DNA of 64,000 nucleotides from Marivirga sericea (GCF_900177665.1 NZ_FXAW01000004.1:124001-188000), one strand, 5' to 3'; shown: positions 42,801 through 52,061, numbered from the stretch's first letter. The notes: generated by a model not told the origin, from the sequence alone. Translations and numbers: made by a program.

Positions 42801-44128
42801 TTGGCTGCGAAATATTTCACATCGTATTTCTTGGCAAATTTCAACAGTACCTCATTTACTTTTTGCTCTTCAGGAACTCCATGCTGGTTTAATTCAATGT
42901 AAAAATCTTCACCAAATTGTTCTTTCCACCAAAGGAAAGCTTCTTCTGCTTGACTTTCCCCTGCATTCAGAATTAAAAAGGGAATCTCTCCCCATAAACC
43001 ACCAGTGGTAGCAATAATATTTTCTTTGTATTGCACCAAGGATTCTCTGTCAATTCGAGGGACATAATAAAAACCTTCTACAAAGGCGATAGACGAAAGC
43101 TTTGCCAAATTATGGTAACCGGCTTTATTTTTAGCTAATAAGACAGTTTGAAAACCGTCATCTTTATTTTTCTTATTATTTCGATCTTGTGTTAAAAAAA
43201 ACTCGCAACCTACAATCGGCTTGATACCCGCCTTATTTGCATCCCGTACAAAGTTGTAGGCCCCCATCATATTCCCATGATCAGTCATGGCAATAGCAGG
43301 CATGCCCAATTCCTTGGCCTTATTGACCATTGATGGAATTTCAGTGGTCGACTGTAAAATAGAGAATTGAGTATGGCAATGAAGGTGCACAAATGATGTA
43401 TCCGATAATTCTGATATATCCGCATTTTTAGCTTGCTTCAAGGCATCAGCTGCAGCTTTTTCTTCTGATTTCGAACTACTAGCAAAATTAGCTACATCTA
43501 ATTTTGGAGGTTCATATTGAATCGCTTCAATGGGTGTGTTACCCAATGGTTTAACTACATTTTCTGAGATTAAACCAAAGAAACATTTGGCAGTGGCATC
43601 TACATCATAAGCAGCATCATGAGCATCGGCAAAATCTTGACCAAAAAGCTTCTTATGCAATTCAGTTAATGTTGGCCACTTATATCTTCCCCCTCTACCC
43701 CCTGGGATTTTACAGAAATCAGTTCCTTCATCTTTGGTATCAATAATGGGCTTTTCAGTTAACACTTCCACTGAAAGCTCTTTACGTAGCATTTCGGCTC
43801 CCATTATGGATACATCAAAGCTGATATTATGTCCAACGACTACATCGGTTTTCTCTAAAATAGTCTTGAAGGCTTCCAAAACCTCAGTCAGCGGTTTACC
43901 TTCTCTTTGGGCGCGTTCGGTTGAAATACCATGAACTTTCTCCGCATTATAAGGAATGTCGTATCCTTCCGGCTGGATGATATGATTTTGTGCATCCAAA
44001 AGCTCCCCATTTGCTCCATGCAATTGCCAAGCTATTTGGACACAACGAGGCCAATTGTCTGCATCACTTAAGGGTGCGTTGTAATTCTTTGGTAGTCCGG
44101 TGGTCTCGGTATCGTAAATTAAGTACAT
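39827..44128 (-). CDS. dnaE: DNA polymerase III alpha subunit with fused N-terminal exonuclease
   Basis: The replicative polymerase, 1433 residues from the ATG at 44128. A longer frame to 44200 only adds residues unlike the family. Residues 1-190 are a DnaQ-type 3'-5' proofreading exonuclease: DTET, VGHNISFD and the HDAAYD motif are all present. The PHP domain begins near 245 (VHLHCHTQFSI), the polymerase palm with PDIDIDFDD is near 655-663, followed by thumb, fingers (GRGSAAGSAV), helix-hairpin-helix and the OB-fold/C-terminal parts. The exonuclease at the very N-terminus, not inserted in PHP as in PolC, is a layout found in some Bacteroidota. Proofreading thus seems built into DnaE here. 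Confidence 0.96.
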   Translation of the reverse strand: MYLIYDTETTGLPKNYNAPLSDADNWPRCVQIAWQLHGANGELLDAQNHIIQPEGYDIPYNAEKVHGISTERAQREGKPLTEVLEAFKTILEKTDVVVGHNISFDVSIMGAEMLRKELSVEVLTEKPIIDTKDEGTDFCKIPGGRGGRYKWPTLTELHKKLFGQDFADAHDAAYDVDATAKCFFGLISENVVKPLGNTPIEAIQYEPPKLDVANFASSSKSEEKAAADALKQAKNADISELSDTSFVHLHCHTQFSILQSTTEIPSMVNKAKELGMPAIAMTDHGNMMGAYNFVRDANKAGIKPIVGCEFFLTQDRNNKKNKDDGFQTVLLAKNKAGYHNLAKLSSIAFVEGFYYVPRIDRESLVQYKENIIATTGGLWGEIPFLILNAGESQAEEAFLWWKEQFGEDFYIELNQHGVPEEQKVNEVLLKFAKKYDVKYFAANNTYYTNKEDAEAQDILLCVKDGETTGEQGKLKKYVGKRGREYRFGLPNDEFYIKSPDEMKKLFADYPEAITCTAEIAEKIEGFELARDVLLPKYDIPQEFIDPKDAEDGGNRGENAYLKHITFEGAKRRYSEITAEIQERLDFELETIERTGYPGYFLIVQDFTTAAREMGVSVGPGRGSAAGSAVAYCTGITNIDPVKYDLLFERFLNPDRVSLPDIDIDFDDHGRQKVIDYVIEKYGANQVAQITTYGTMAAKSAIRDTARVMELPLMDADRIAKLVPDIKLKALFDLASDKKKLSAKLKNNGEAISKAEELLNLAKANDASAKVINQARVLEGSVRNTGIHACGVIITPDDITKFVPVALAKDSNMYCTQFDNAVVENAGLLKMDFLGLKTLTLIKDAVRIVEERHGVKLDPDEFQIDDPKTYELFQRGETVGIFQYESAGMQKYLRDLKPTEFSDLIAMNALYRPGPLEYIPNFVKRKNGLEEISYDLPEMEEYLKETYGITVYQEQVMLLSQKLAGFTKGEADVLRKAMGKKIFALLEELKPKFINQGAEKGHPKDVLEKIWKDWEAFAAYAFNKSHSTCYAWVAYQTAYLKAHYPAEYMASVLSNNMGQITDVTFFMEECKRAGIEVLGPDVNESNPGFTVNENGQIRFGLAAIKGAGSAAVESIIQERKGNGQYKDIFDFAERIPLKSVNKKTFESLAMAGGFDCFKEYHRKQFLVSDNGEGTLIEKIIKYAQKLQHEKDSAQTSLFGGEGGVAIPPPRVMEMEPYSELEKLNIEKEVVGLFISGHPLDEYRFEMESFCNTQVSELNDLESLASKNEVKVGGIVTAIAHRQTKTGKPFGTLTLEDYGGSFTFFMFGDDYLANKQFYENGWFIFISGRVGKKPWGDQALEFKISKVELLSELRDKRTKSLAISIDLNAITEDLIVELDNLCQTFKGECEVKLELQDKVNGYKVETKSRKYKVNPSNELIEGLNRIPDLNYRILT

Positions 44129-44452
44129 ATAACTGTTGCTGAGAGGATGGTCATTTTTAGAGTTTGAAATTAGTGAAAGGCGGCAAGAATCGGAAGACAA
44201 AAAATAGATTTTTCGGAAGTTATGAAGTAAAGGTTCATTATGGTAATTAGATTATATTTTGGCAGCTTGTACAAATAAGGAATTGGAAGATGGAAGTAGG
44301 AAGTTTGTCGAACTTTAAATCACATTTCCATGCTTTTAAAAAGCAAACCATAGAAGATAAAGTACTTAAGATCTAAATTATGGTCAGTGAGAAATTATTA
44401 AAAAAACCGATTCTCAGCCAGATAAGCTAATAAAAGGAAAGCATAAAATCAA
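44129..44452. other. Intergenic region between dnaE and the permease gene
   Basis: About 320 bases. It includes a GGAAG-rich repeat (about 44280-44310) like that at 5717-5760 and should hold the dnaE promoter on the minus strand; no exact TAnnTTTG was found. No gene seen. Confidence 0.5.
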
Positions 44453-45670
44453 TCAATCAAATCGAATAGCCTTAATCGGTTTCATACGAGCTATGAACCA
44501 AACAGGCAGGAAAAGAGAGATCAAAACGACTACTAAAACCAATAAATTCAAACCAATAATCATTTTAAAATCCCACAGAATCGGTACAAAACTCATATAA
44601 TAATTTTCTTGATCAAGCGGAATGATTTGGAAGTAATACTGCATGGCTGCAAATCCAATTGCCACAACATTACCATATAGCAGACCTTTAAAAGTCAAAC
44701 GCAAACCACTCATTAAGAAAATATTTCTTATCAATTTATTATTTGCTCCCATAGACTTCAACATCCCGATCATGGGAGTTCTTTCCATAGTTAGGATAAA
44801 TATCACCGCTACCATATTAAAGCAGGCGACAAACAAAATCAAAGCTAAAAACAATCTCACATTCTGATTTAACAACTCTAGCCATTCGAAATATTGAGGA
44901 TATTTCTGACTAGTAAGATTCACAAATTGATCGGCTTCTACCTTATCAAATACAATGGATTCTGCCTCTTCCTCATCCAATTCATCATTTATAAAAACCT
45001 CATAACCACCTACCTGATCTTCATTCCAATCATTCAATCTTTGAATCATTTTGATATCTCCAATAATGATTCTATCGTCAAAATCTTCCAATCCGGTTTC
45101 ATAAATACCTACAATTTCCAATTGCCTGTACCGAGGAGGATTTTGCACAAAATACATGATCACTTTATCAAGTAATTCAAGCCTCAGCAACTGAGCAATC
45201 TCTTTGCTAATGATAACTTCCGTAGTATAATTTTCAGAATCAACGTTTGGAAACCTTCCCTTTATTAAATTAGAAGCAAAATTTGCAGTATCATAATCAG
45301 AACCTATTCCTTTAATCACTACGCCTTCCACCGCTTCTTCTGTTTTTAACAATCCTGCTTTATAGGCCACGCCTTGAACATGCTCAACGAAACTAAAATC
45401 TCGATGATTTTGAAAGAAACTAGTTTCGGTTGAAATAGGGGATTCATCAAAAGAATTGCTTAAGGTATATTTCGTCACTTGCATATGCCCCGCAAAACTG
45501 TAGACCTTATCTTTGATGGTTTTCTGAAATCCCCCCAAAATTAACAAGGCAACTAACATGATTGCTAAGCCAATCGCAATACTACTGATAGCAATCTTAA
45601 AAATGCTGCCAGAAAATTGACCGGTTTTAGAATTAATTGTTCGTTTCGCTATAAAATCAGGTAGATTCAA
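44453..45670 (-). CDS. ABC transporter permease, LolC/E (FtsX) family
   Basis: A 405-residue inner-membrane protein with one N-terminal membrane segment, a large periplasmic domain (about 50-265) and three C-terminal membrane segments, the FtsX/MacB permease layout. The N-terminal LPDFIAKRTIN and the ISSIAIGLAIMLVALLI helix match LolC/LolE, which release lipoproteins to LolA for the outer membrane. No ATPase (LolD) is adjacent. The start is only 22 bases from the divergent NamZ-like gene, so their promoters must lie within each other's coding sequence. Confidence 0.85.
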   Translation of the reverse strand: MNLPDFIAKRTINSKTGQFSGSIFKIAISSIAIGLAIMLVALLILGGFQKTIKDKVYSFAGHMQVTKYTLSNSFDESPISTETSFFQNHRDFSFVEHVQGVAYKAGLLKTEEAVEGVVIKGIGSDYDTANFASNLIKGRFPNVDSENYTTEVIISKEIAQLLRLELLDKVIMYFVQNPPRYRQLEIVGIYETGLEDFDDRIIIGDIKMIQRLNDWNEDQVGGYEVFINDELDEEEAESIVFDKVEADQFVNLTSQKYPQYFEWLELLNQNVRLFLALILFVACFNMVAVIFILTMERTPMIGMLKSMGANNKLIRNIFLMSGLRLTFKGLLYGNVVAIGFAAMQYYFQIIPLDQENYYMSFVPILWDFKMIIGLNLLVLVVVLISLFLPVWFIARMKPIKAIRFD

Positions 45671-45692
45671 GAATTAACTTTATTTTTGATTT

Positions 45693-46883
45693 ATGATTCA
45701 AACTGCAAATTACAATTTCATTAGCAAACTCATTCCGCTTTGCGGTCTATTTTTTGTGATTTTAATAAATGCTTGCGTAGCTCAAAAGAACACCATTTTA
45801 CCTGCCGCATCCCAAACTGAAGAATATCTACCCTATTTGACAGGAAAATCAGTCGGAATGGTAGTCAATCAGACCTCCACGATTGGCGGAACGCATTTAG
45901 TTGACACCTTAAGATCACATAAAATAAATATAGCAAAAGTCTTTGCACCAGAGCATGGTTTTAGAGGTGAGGCTGACGCTGGGGCCACAGTTGACTCAGG
46001 TATTGATAAAAAAACAGGCTTGTCTATTGTTTCTCTTTATGGAAAAAATAAAAAGCCCACTAGACAGCAACTAGAAGACATAGATATCCTAGTTTTTGAT
46101 ATTCAGGATGTTGGTGCTAGATTTTATACTTACATCAGCACCATGCATTATGTAATGGAGGCTTGTGCAGAAAATAATATTCCTTTATTGATTTTGGATA
46201 GACCTAATCCCAATGGCATGTATGTGGACGGCCCTATATTGGAAATGGAACATCAGTCATTTGTAGGAATGCATCCAATCCCAATTTTGCATGGATTAAC
46301 TGTAGCTGAGCTTGCACAAATGATCAATGGTCAAAAATGGTTGAAAAATGAATTGCAATGCGAATTGAAAATCATTAAGAATAAAAATTACAGTCACAGC
46401 GACCCTTATTCTCTGCCAATAAAACCCTCTCCAAATCTACCAAATGATCTAAGCATTGCACTCTATCCTTCTTTGTGTTTGTTTGAAGGTTCTGTGATTA
46501 GTGTCGGCAGAGGCACTAAAAAGCCATTTCAACAAATTGGCCATCCTGAATTAGTAGAGTTCGGACATACTTTTACACCTGTCAGTATGCCAGGAAGCAG
46601 TGCGAACCCACCTTTTGAGGATGAAAAATGTTTTGGGATTAATTTTGAAACAAAAGATTTTAAGGAGGGGATTTCAATAAAATACTTGATTGATTTTTAT
46701 AAAGCATTTCCCGATAAGGACGAATACTTCAATAGTTTCCTAAGCAAATTAGCAGGAACTGAATCACTACGCCAGCAGATTGAAGCAGGATTTTCTGAAG
46801 AAGAAATCAGAATGAGCTGGCAGCCTGGATTGGAAGAATATAAAAAGATGAGAGAAAAATATTTGATTTATGAAGCCCCTTAA
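45693..46883 (+). CDS. NamZ-like exo-beta-N-acetylmuramidase (DUF1343, GH171) lipoprotein
   Basis: A 396-residue lipoprotein (lipobox INAC, cysteine about 28) of the DUF1343 family. Members such as NamZ of Bacillus remove terminal N-acetylmuramic acid from peptidoglycan fragments. The conserved blocks GMVVNQTST, FAPEHGFRGEADAG, VFDIQDVGARFYTY and LDRPNPNGM are all present and the length fits. As a lipoprotein it would act in the periplasm in cell-wall recycling, in line with the LysM transglycosylase gene (20872) in this window. It is a single gene; a TAACTTTA near 45674 is a possible -7 box. Confidence 0.88.
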   Translation: MIQTANYNFISKLIPLCGLFFVILINACVAQKNTILPAASQTEEYLPYLTGKSVGMVVNQTSTIGGTHLVDTLRSHKINIAKVFAPEHGFRGEADAGATVDSGIDKKTGLSIVSLYGKNKKPTRQQLEDIDILVFDIQDVGARFYTYISTMHYVMEACAENNIPLLILDRPNPNGMYVDGPILEMEHQSFVGMHPIPILHGLTVAELAQMINGQKWLKNELQCELKIIKNKNYSHSDPYSLPIKPSPNLPNDLSIALYPSLCLFEGSVISVGRGTKKPFQQIGHPELVEFGHTFTPVSMPGSSANPPFEDEKCFGINFETKDFKEGISIKYLIDFYKAFPDKDEYFNSFLSKLAGTESLRQQIEAGFSEEEIRMSWQPGLEEYKKMREKYLIYEAP

Positions 46884-47168
46884 TCCTCATGAGCCCCCTA
46901 ACCCCCAAATGGGGGAATTGAAGGATGTTGGATGAAAAGGTCAGTACCGCAGGTCAGACCGGAAATAACAATGAAATGCTTAATTGAAATTATGAAGGTA
47001 GCATCTCGAAGTTTTTTTCAACCGTTTATTGTCAATTTTTATCTAGGTTCTTTACTCTAGATTCTAGACTATCGCCAAAAAACCCTGACTTTAATCATGT
47101 TAGCTCCTTATTAATCTCAGTACACTTCCGTTGTAATTTTGTCAATTTTGTAAAAAACAATCGGGAAG
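46884..47168. other. Intergenic region with dispersed-repeat-like sequences
   Basis: About 285 bases. CATGAGCCCCCTAACCCCC near 46888 is of a GGGGGTTAGGGGGC repeat type known in Bacteroidota; GGTCAGACCGGAAATAAC near 46950 and CTCTAGATTCTAGAC near 47057 also look repeat-derived. A TAATTTTG box at 47134 serves the next gene. Confidence 0.45.
47134..47141 (+). promoter_or_regulatory. Promoter -7 element of the Cys-motif gene (TAATTTTG)
   Basis: Exact TAnnTTTG match 28 bases before the ATG at 47169; no -33 TTTG at the usual distance. Confidence 0.45.
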
Positions 47169-47774
47169 ATGGAAGCGAAAACATTAGAAAATAAGAACTC
47201 TAGTATTCAAGCGAATGATTGGATACCAGCTAAATCATTTTACTCTTGTAAAAATGGAATCTGCAATAGTTGCTTATCCAGGCATGAAAACCGCAAACAA
47301 TTGGTTTTACCGCTATCAAAATTAAAAGAACCTAATTTTAAAATTGATTTAGGGAATTTCTTGAAGAGCTTGGCTAAATTTGATAGACCGGTGTTATTTT
47401 ATCATAGTGAACATCCTATCCAAGAACAAGTCTTAATAAAATTCACAGGTCATGAAAATTTCGAAAGCTCATTTAAAGTAGTCCAACCATTTTTACCAAA
47501 AACCATTATTCCAGCCACAATCATTTCACCATATGCTCTGAGCAAGAATAACAGATTAAAAGAGCACAAATTAGTAAGTTTGACAAAAAGATTTTTTCAA
47601 CCGCTCGGGTTTATCAAATTGCATCTCCATTCTGTTGCTGATTATCATGAATATGCAGATAGTGAAAAAGTTGGATTGTTGATGATGCCTTTAAAAGACT
47701 TACCAGATTACATACAATATGCTATGAATTCTGAAGACTTGGATAATGTGATCCCTGCTATTTTTCAACCTTAA
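47169..47774 (+). CDS. Unknown protein with N-terminal Cys cluster
   Basis: A 201-residue soluble protein I do not recognise. Residues 27-36 read CKNGICNSCL, a CxxxxCxxC cluster just after a 25-residue polar leader, then SRHENRK. That spacing is like the iron-sulfur loop of plant-type ferredoxins, but no ferredoxin fold follows and a fourth cysteine is missing. The rest is an alternating helix/strand sequence with a FFQPLGFIKLHLHSVADYHEYAD stretch (split across about 145-168) that has several His residues. No signal peptide or membrane segment. It has its own promoter and ends one base before the convergent queG gene. Function unknown. Confidence 0.7.
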   Translation: MEAKTLENKNSSIQANDWIPAKSFYSCKNGICNSCLSRHENRKQLVLPLSKLKEPNFKIDLGNFLKSLAKFDRPVLFYHSEHPIQEQVLIKFTGHENFESSFKVVQPFLPKTIIPATIISPYALSKNNRLKEHKLVSLTKRFFQPLGFIKLHLHSVADYHEYADSEKVGLLMMPLKDLPDYIQYAMNSEDLDNVIPAIFQP

Positions 47775-47775
47775 G

Positions 47776-48705
47776 TTAGGAGTTTATATAATCTATATTC
47801 CGCATTAGTCCAGTGTATTTGGTACGCTTCACTGCCGATTTTCTAAAAACCTCATTGAACACTTCTTTGGTCATCTCTTTCCAATCATTTTTGTCCATTT
47901 CCTTTAAAAGGGGATGAGGCTGAAAGGCTTTTTCTTTATGAGGTCTTGAAAAACGATTCCAAGGACAAACATCTTGGCAAATATCACAGCCAAAAACCCA
48001 ACTCTCCATTTTATCGGAAAATTCTTTGGGCAAATCATCTTTCAATTCAATCGTTAAATAGGAAATACATTTGGAAGCATCTACAATTGTATCTCCCACA
48101 ATAGCATCAGTCGGACAGGCATCAATACACTTCGTGCAGGTCCCACAATAATCTTGCATTGGACCATCTTCCTGCAGGTCTAAATCAATGATTAGCTCAG
48201 CCAAAAAATAAAAACTACCTCTTTGCTTATTTAATAACAAACTGTTTTTACCCAACCAGCCCAAACCACTTTTAGCTGCCCATTGTCTTTCCATCACTGG
48301 TGCTGAGTCTACAAAAACTCTTCCGTCCACCTCTCCTATTTCTTCATGGATACGGGACATAAAATCTTTCAACTTATCTTTTACGACAAAATGATAATCC
48401 TTTCCATAAGCATATTTGGCAAGTTTATAGGAGTCGCTTTTGGCAATATCTTGCTCAGGATAATAATTGTACATTAAAGAAACTACCGATTTTGCGCCTT
48501 CAACAAGTTTTGTGGGATCTAGTCTTTTATCAAAGTGGTTTTCCATGTACTGCATTTTACCATGGTAGCCTTTTTTGAGCCAGTTTTCCAGCTTTGGGGC
48601 TTCCTCTTCTAAAAATCCAGCTTTGGACACACCACAGAAGTCGAAGCCCAATTCAGCAGCTATGGATTTGATAATCTTGGTATTTTTTTCTTTCCTGAAG
48701 GACAT
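47776..48705 (-). CDS. queG: Epoxyqueuosine reductase
   Basis: The last enzyme of queuosine synthesis, reducing epoxyqueuosine in tRNA wobble position 34 with cobalamin and two [4Fe-4S] clusters. The 309-residue protein has the N-terminal LGFDFCGVS start, the central [21 protein letters not shown] block, and the two ferredoxin-like cysteine sets [11 protein letters not shown] and CDICQDVC. The C-terminal HEAT-like part of longer QueG proteins is absent, as usual in Bacteroidota. It overlaps the ruvB stop by one base (TAATG), so it is co-translated with ruvB. QueD-like at 27152 supplies an early step of the pathway. Confidence 0.95.
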   Translation of the reverse strand: MSFRKEKNTKIIKSIAAELGFDFCGVSKAGFLEEEAPKLENWLKKGYHGKMQYMENHFDKRLDPTKLVEGAKSVVSLMYNYYPEQDIAKSDSYKLAKYAYGKDYHFVVKDKLKDFMSRIHEEIGEVDGRVFVDSAPVMERQWAAKSGLGWLGKNSLLLNKQRGSFYFLAELIIDLDLQEDGPMQDYCGTCTKCIDACPTDAIVGDTIVDASKCISYLTIELKDDLPKEFSDKMESWVFGCDICQDVCPWNRFSRPHKEKAFQPHPLLKEMDKNDWKEMTKEVFNEVFRKSAVKRTKYTGLMRNIDYINS

Positions 48706-49733
48706 TAATCAAATAAAGAACCTAATTGTGCAGGTGGTACATTCCCTAAATGCTTATAAGCCAATTCGGTGGCCTGACGACCCCTAGCCGTTCTTTTCAA
48801 ATAGCCTTCTTTGATTAAAAAAGGCTCATAAACTTCTTCAATGGTGTCAGCCTCTTCTCCTACTGCGGTGGCTATGGTACCCAATCCAACCGGACCACCT
48901 TTGAATTTATCAATAATGGTGGTCAGAATACGATTATCCATTTCATCCAGTCCGTGTTGGTCAACATCCAATGCATTTAAAGCAATTTCTGCTATAGCTT
49001 TAGTGATAGTGCCATCTCCTTTTATCTCAGCAAAATCACGAGTTCTCCTTAAAAGAGTATTCGCAATTCTTGGAGTCCCCCTGCTTCTTCGAGCTATTTC
49101 GTAAGCAGCATCTTCTTCCATTGGAGTATTTAAAATAGCTGCCGAACGTTTTAGAATTTTCTTTAACAGTTCAGCATCATAATATTCCAAACGGGCATTA
49201 ATACCGAAACGAGCTCTTAAAGGTGAGGTTAGCAAGCCCGAACGAGTAGTTGCTCCAATTAAAGTAAATGGACTCAAACTTATTTGAACTGATCTAGCAT
49301 TTGGACCACTGTCTAGCATAATGTCAATTCTGAAATCCTCCATGGCGGAATAAAGATATTCCTCTACCACTGCATTTAATCGATGGATTTCATCTATAAA
49401 CAACACATCACCTTCTTCCAGATTCGTTAATAAGCCTGCTAAATCACCAGGTTTATCTAAAACTGGACCAGAAGTAACTTTTAAACTTGATCCTAATTCA
49501 TTCGCAATTATATGGGAAAGCGTAGTTTTACCTAAGCCAGGAGGGCCGTGCAATAAGACGTGATCCAAAGGTTCAGACCTTTTTTTAGCTGCAAGAACAA
49601 AAACCTGAATATTATCAACTGTCTTTTGCTGGCCAGTAAAGTCGCCAAAAGAAAGGGGGCGAAGGGCTTTTTCAAACTCTCGCTCTTCAGGATTCAAATG
49701 TTCCTCATCTCCAGTTAGGAAATCTTCTCTCAT
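48705..49733 (-). CDS. ruvB: Holliday junction branch-migration ATPase
   Basis: The motor subunit of RuvAB that moves Holliday junctions in recombinational repair. The 342-residue AAA+ protein has Walker [10 protein letters not shown] (about 64-72), Walker B DEIHR, the sensor region GATTRSG and the C-terminal winged-helix domain with [11 protein letters not shown]. Length and order are standard. It precedes queG, which overlaps it by one base. No ruvA or ruvC is adjacent. Confidence 0.97.
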   Translation of the reverse strand: MREDFLTGDEEHLNPEEREFEKALRPLSFGDFTGQQKTVDNIQVFVLAAKKRSEPLDHVLLHGPPGLGKTTLSHIIANELGSSLKVTSGPVLDKPGDLAGLLTNLEEGDVLFIDEIHRLNAVVEEYLYSAMEDFRIDIMLDSGPNARSVQISLSPFTLIGATTRSGLLTSPLRARFGINARLEYYDAELLKKILKRSAAILNTPMEEDAAYEIARRSRGTPRIANTLLRRTRDFAEIKGDGTITKAIAEIALNALDVDQHGLDEMDNRILTTIIDKFKGGPVGLGTIATAVGEEADTIEEVYEPFLIKEGYLKRTARGRQATELAYKHLGNVPPAQLGSLFD

Positions 49734-49910
49734 ATCATCTGATTATTTGTGGCAAGTTAATCAAAAATGAGGATTTCGAAGGGATATTCATTCTTGACTT
49801 TTATGACAGTATTCATCTTTGATCTGCATCCGTTCTTCTAGAAAATCATCCAGATAAAAAAAATGACCTGCCAAAGACAAGTCATTTAAGGGTTGATAGC
49901 TTAACGGTTC

Positions 49911-52061
49911 TTACTCTTGCTTAAGGTAAATTTCAATAACTCCATTTTTAGCTATATCTCCATATTTACCAATTGCTTTTTTATCTTTTAATACAACTAT
50001 GTGATCAATACTATTTGGTTCGATATCCTTGGGTCGGTAACCTAACTCTTTAACCTCACCTGCAATGACGAATAATATAGATTCATTTGTAAAATTAAGG
50101 ACATCCAATACATCTTCCTTTTCGAAATTCATTTCCATTTGACCTGAAAAGTCACCTTCATTAGTTTCATATCTGATGTCAATGACTATGGATTCACTCT
50201 CCTTTAGAACCTCTCCAACTTGTGCCCCCACTATTTCGTTTGTGATAATATCAATCTCTGCAGGTTTCGCATTCTTTGAAGGCATTACTATTTTTATATT
50301 GTCAATCTGCCGTACACCCAAAGCATTTTCAATGCTGATATTTTTCTCAAGTAACTTACCATCAATCTTTACTTTTACATCAGAATTTCCTTTTGCTTCA
50401 AATTTTTGAAGAAGGTTCTTCAAAAGTTCTAAACTACTCGTATCCTGGGCTTGCCTTTTCTGATCTTTAAAAACAAGTTTATCTGGCTTAGGAATGTCAA
50501 TTTCAGATAGATCTGCCACCTTTTGCTCAGTCTTTGCAATAATTTTTGACCTTCTAGTATCATCTTTTGTTAAGACATCAATCGTTGCTTTATCTATTTG
50601 ATCTGGTTTAGAATCAAAATTTTTAGCAGGTTTGAATGTGAAAAACTCTGTAGCATAGTCGAATACATAAGTATTGCGATATTCATTTTCCTTGGTCCAC
50701 TGCTCTCTATCATGAGTGTCAAAATATTTTCTTGTAAAGAAATGATATGATGCACCCTCATTGATCTCAAACATGGTAGCCATTTTATTTTCTCCAAATG
50801 GGAGTCGCTCATTTAAAGATTGACGTTCTTCATCCAGATATAATTTCACATTTGTATTATCTGTTTTTGCAATAAGCGTGTTTTGCGTCATTTCTAAGAC
50901 TACTCCTAATCGACTATTTTCTGACTTAAATAATACATCCTCATTTGGTTTTTTCAAGTTCTGAGTGTCTTTCTCATTTTCTTTCAATTCCTTTTTTTCT
51001 AATGATTTAGATAGTGGTTTCGGGTCTTCTAGTTTGTAAAAAGTGAAGCTCATTAAAAACACAACTATCACCAAAAGGCTTAAGAAAGGCTTTAAACCTA
51101 TATTTTTTTCAGGTTTCTGTTCAAAAATTCTCATAATTCTCATTTTAAGGTTTGATGGTTTATTTGAAAAAGGAATAGCATAGCTCATCGACTGCCTATA
51201 ACTCTCCATATTTAGCAATGCATGTGCATAAACCTTCTTATCCGCTAATTGTGTGACTTGGTCATCACATCTATTTTCTCGTTCTCTTCGGATGTTTTTT
51301 GAAAGCCACCACATTACAGGGTGATAAAAGAATATTATCTCAAAAGACATGGTCATTATATTAACCAGATAGTCTTTGTGCTTTATATGATACAATTCAT
51401 GCAATAAAACAGCTTCTATTTGCTCAGTTGGAATACTAGTAAAAAAACCAATTGGTAGAACAATCATTGGTTTTAAGAATCCAAAAGTAAAAGCAGTGTA
51501 GATTCTATGGCTCTCAAATACTTTCACATTGCATTTGATTTCTAGTTTTTCAAGCTCCTCAATAATAAAATGACTCCAATTTTCAGGTATAGTTTGTTGA
51601 GAGGAAATGATCAGAGATCGAGTATAAAAATAGCCTCCCATCATTTTTATCGTAAAAACTAAAGCACCAATCATCCAAAAAACTCCTAAATATTTTAACA
51701 ATGATCCACTATTGAAACTCTCACTCCCTTCAGGACCAGAAAAAAATAGATCATGATTAGTTTCTAAGACTGAAGCTTCAGCACTAAAATCGTCAGCAGT
51801 TTTAACCAATTCTTCGATATTTACCTTTTGCCTTTCTTCCTGAAGAGCGTACTCTTGAACATAAAAAGTACCTACCATATTCAAGAAAAAGAAGAACAAA
51901 ACGGCTGCTATACTTTTTTGATACTTATCAGCTGAAGATTGATTTGAGAAAATAGTGTCAAAAACCTTTAAGATCAGAAAAATCAGCAGTCCACTTAAAA
52001 AGCTGACTGCAACCCAAATACCGAATACTTGGATGATCGAAGACTGCAAGACATTCATCAT
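49911..52061 (-). CDS. M56-family membrane metallopeptidase (BlaR1-like) with plug-like tail
   Basis: A 716-residue sensor-protease of the BlaR1/MecR1 M56 type. Four membrane segments (about 10-30, 45-65, 125-145, 320-340) surround a cytosolic zinc peptidase with HELYH (about 219-223). It should cleave or relieve the BlaI repressor on an outside signal. Instead of a penicillin-binding domain, the C-terminal periplasmic half (about 345-716) is long, charged and ends in a block IDHIVVLKDKKAIGKYG...NGVIEIYLK that resembles the TonB-dependent receptor plug signature. This version is common in Bacteroidota. It is coupled to blaI by a four-base overlap (ATGA). The signal sensed is unknown. Confidence 0.87.
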   Translation of the reverse strand: MMNVLQSSIIQVFGIWVAVSFLSGLLIFLILKVFDTIFSNQSSADKYQKSIAAVLFFFFLNMVGTFYVQEYALQEERQKVNIEELVKTADDFSAEASVLETNHDLFFSGPEGSESFNSGSLLKYLGVFWMIGALVFTIKMMGGYFYTRSLIISSQQTIPENWSHFIIEELEKLEIKCNVKVFESHRIYTAFTFGFLKPMIVLPIGFFTSIPTEQIEAVLLHELYHIKHKDYLVNIMTMSFEIIFFYHPVMWWLSKNIRRERENRCDDQVTQLADKKVYAHALLNMESYRQSMSYAIPFSNKPSNLKMRIMRIFEQKPEKNIGLKPFLSLLVIVVFLMSFTFYKLEDPKPLSKSLEKKELKENEKDTQNLKKPNEDVLFKSENSRLGVVLEMTQNTLIAKTDNTNVKLYLDEERQSLNERLPFGENKMATMFEINEGASYHFFTRKYFDTHDREQWTKENEYRNTYVFDYATEFFTFKPAKNFDSKPDQIDKATIDVLTKDDTRRSKIIAKTEQKVADLSEIDIPKPDKLVFKDQKRQAQDTSSLELLKNLLQKFEAKGNSDVKVKIDGKLLEKNISIENALGVRQIDNIKIVMPSKNAKPAEIDIITNEIVGAQVGEVLKESESIVIDIRYETNEGDFSGQMEMNFEKEDVLDVLNFTNESILFVIAGEVKELGYRPKDIEPNSIDHIVVLKDKKAIGKYGDIAKNGVIEIYLKQE

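Noticed and set aside
44129-44200. 24-residue N-terminal extension of DnaE
   Set aside because: It precedes the first strand of the exonuclease domain with polar, unlike-family residues; the ATG at 44128 is the natural start.
47247-47276. Plant-type ferredoxin in the Cys-motif protein
   Set aside because: Only three cysteines match the loop, the fourth is missing and the surrounding fold is not ferredoxin-like.
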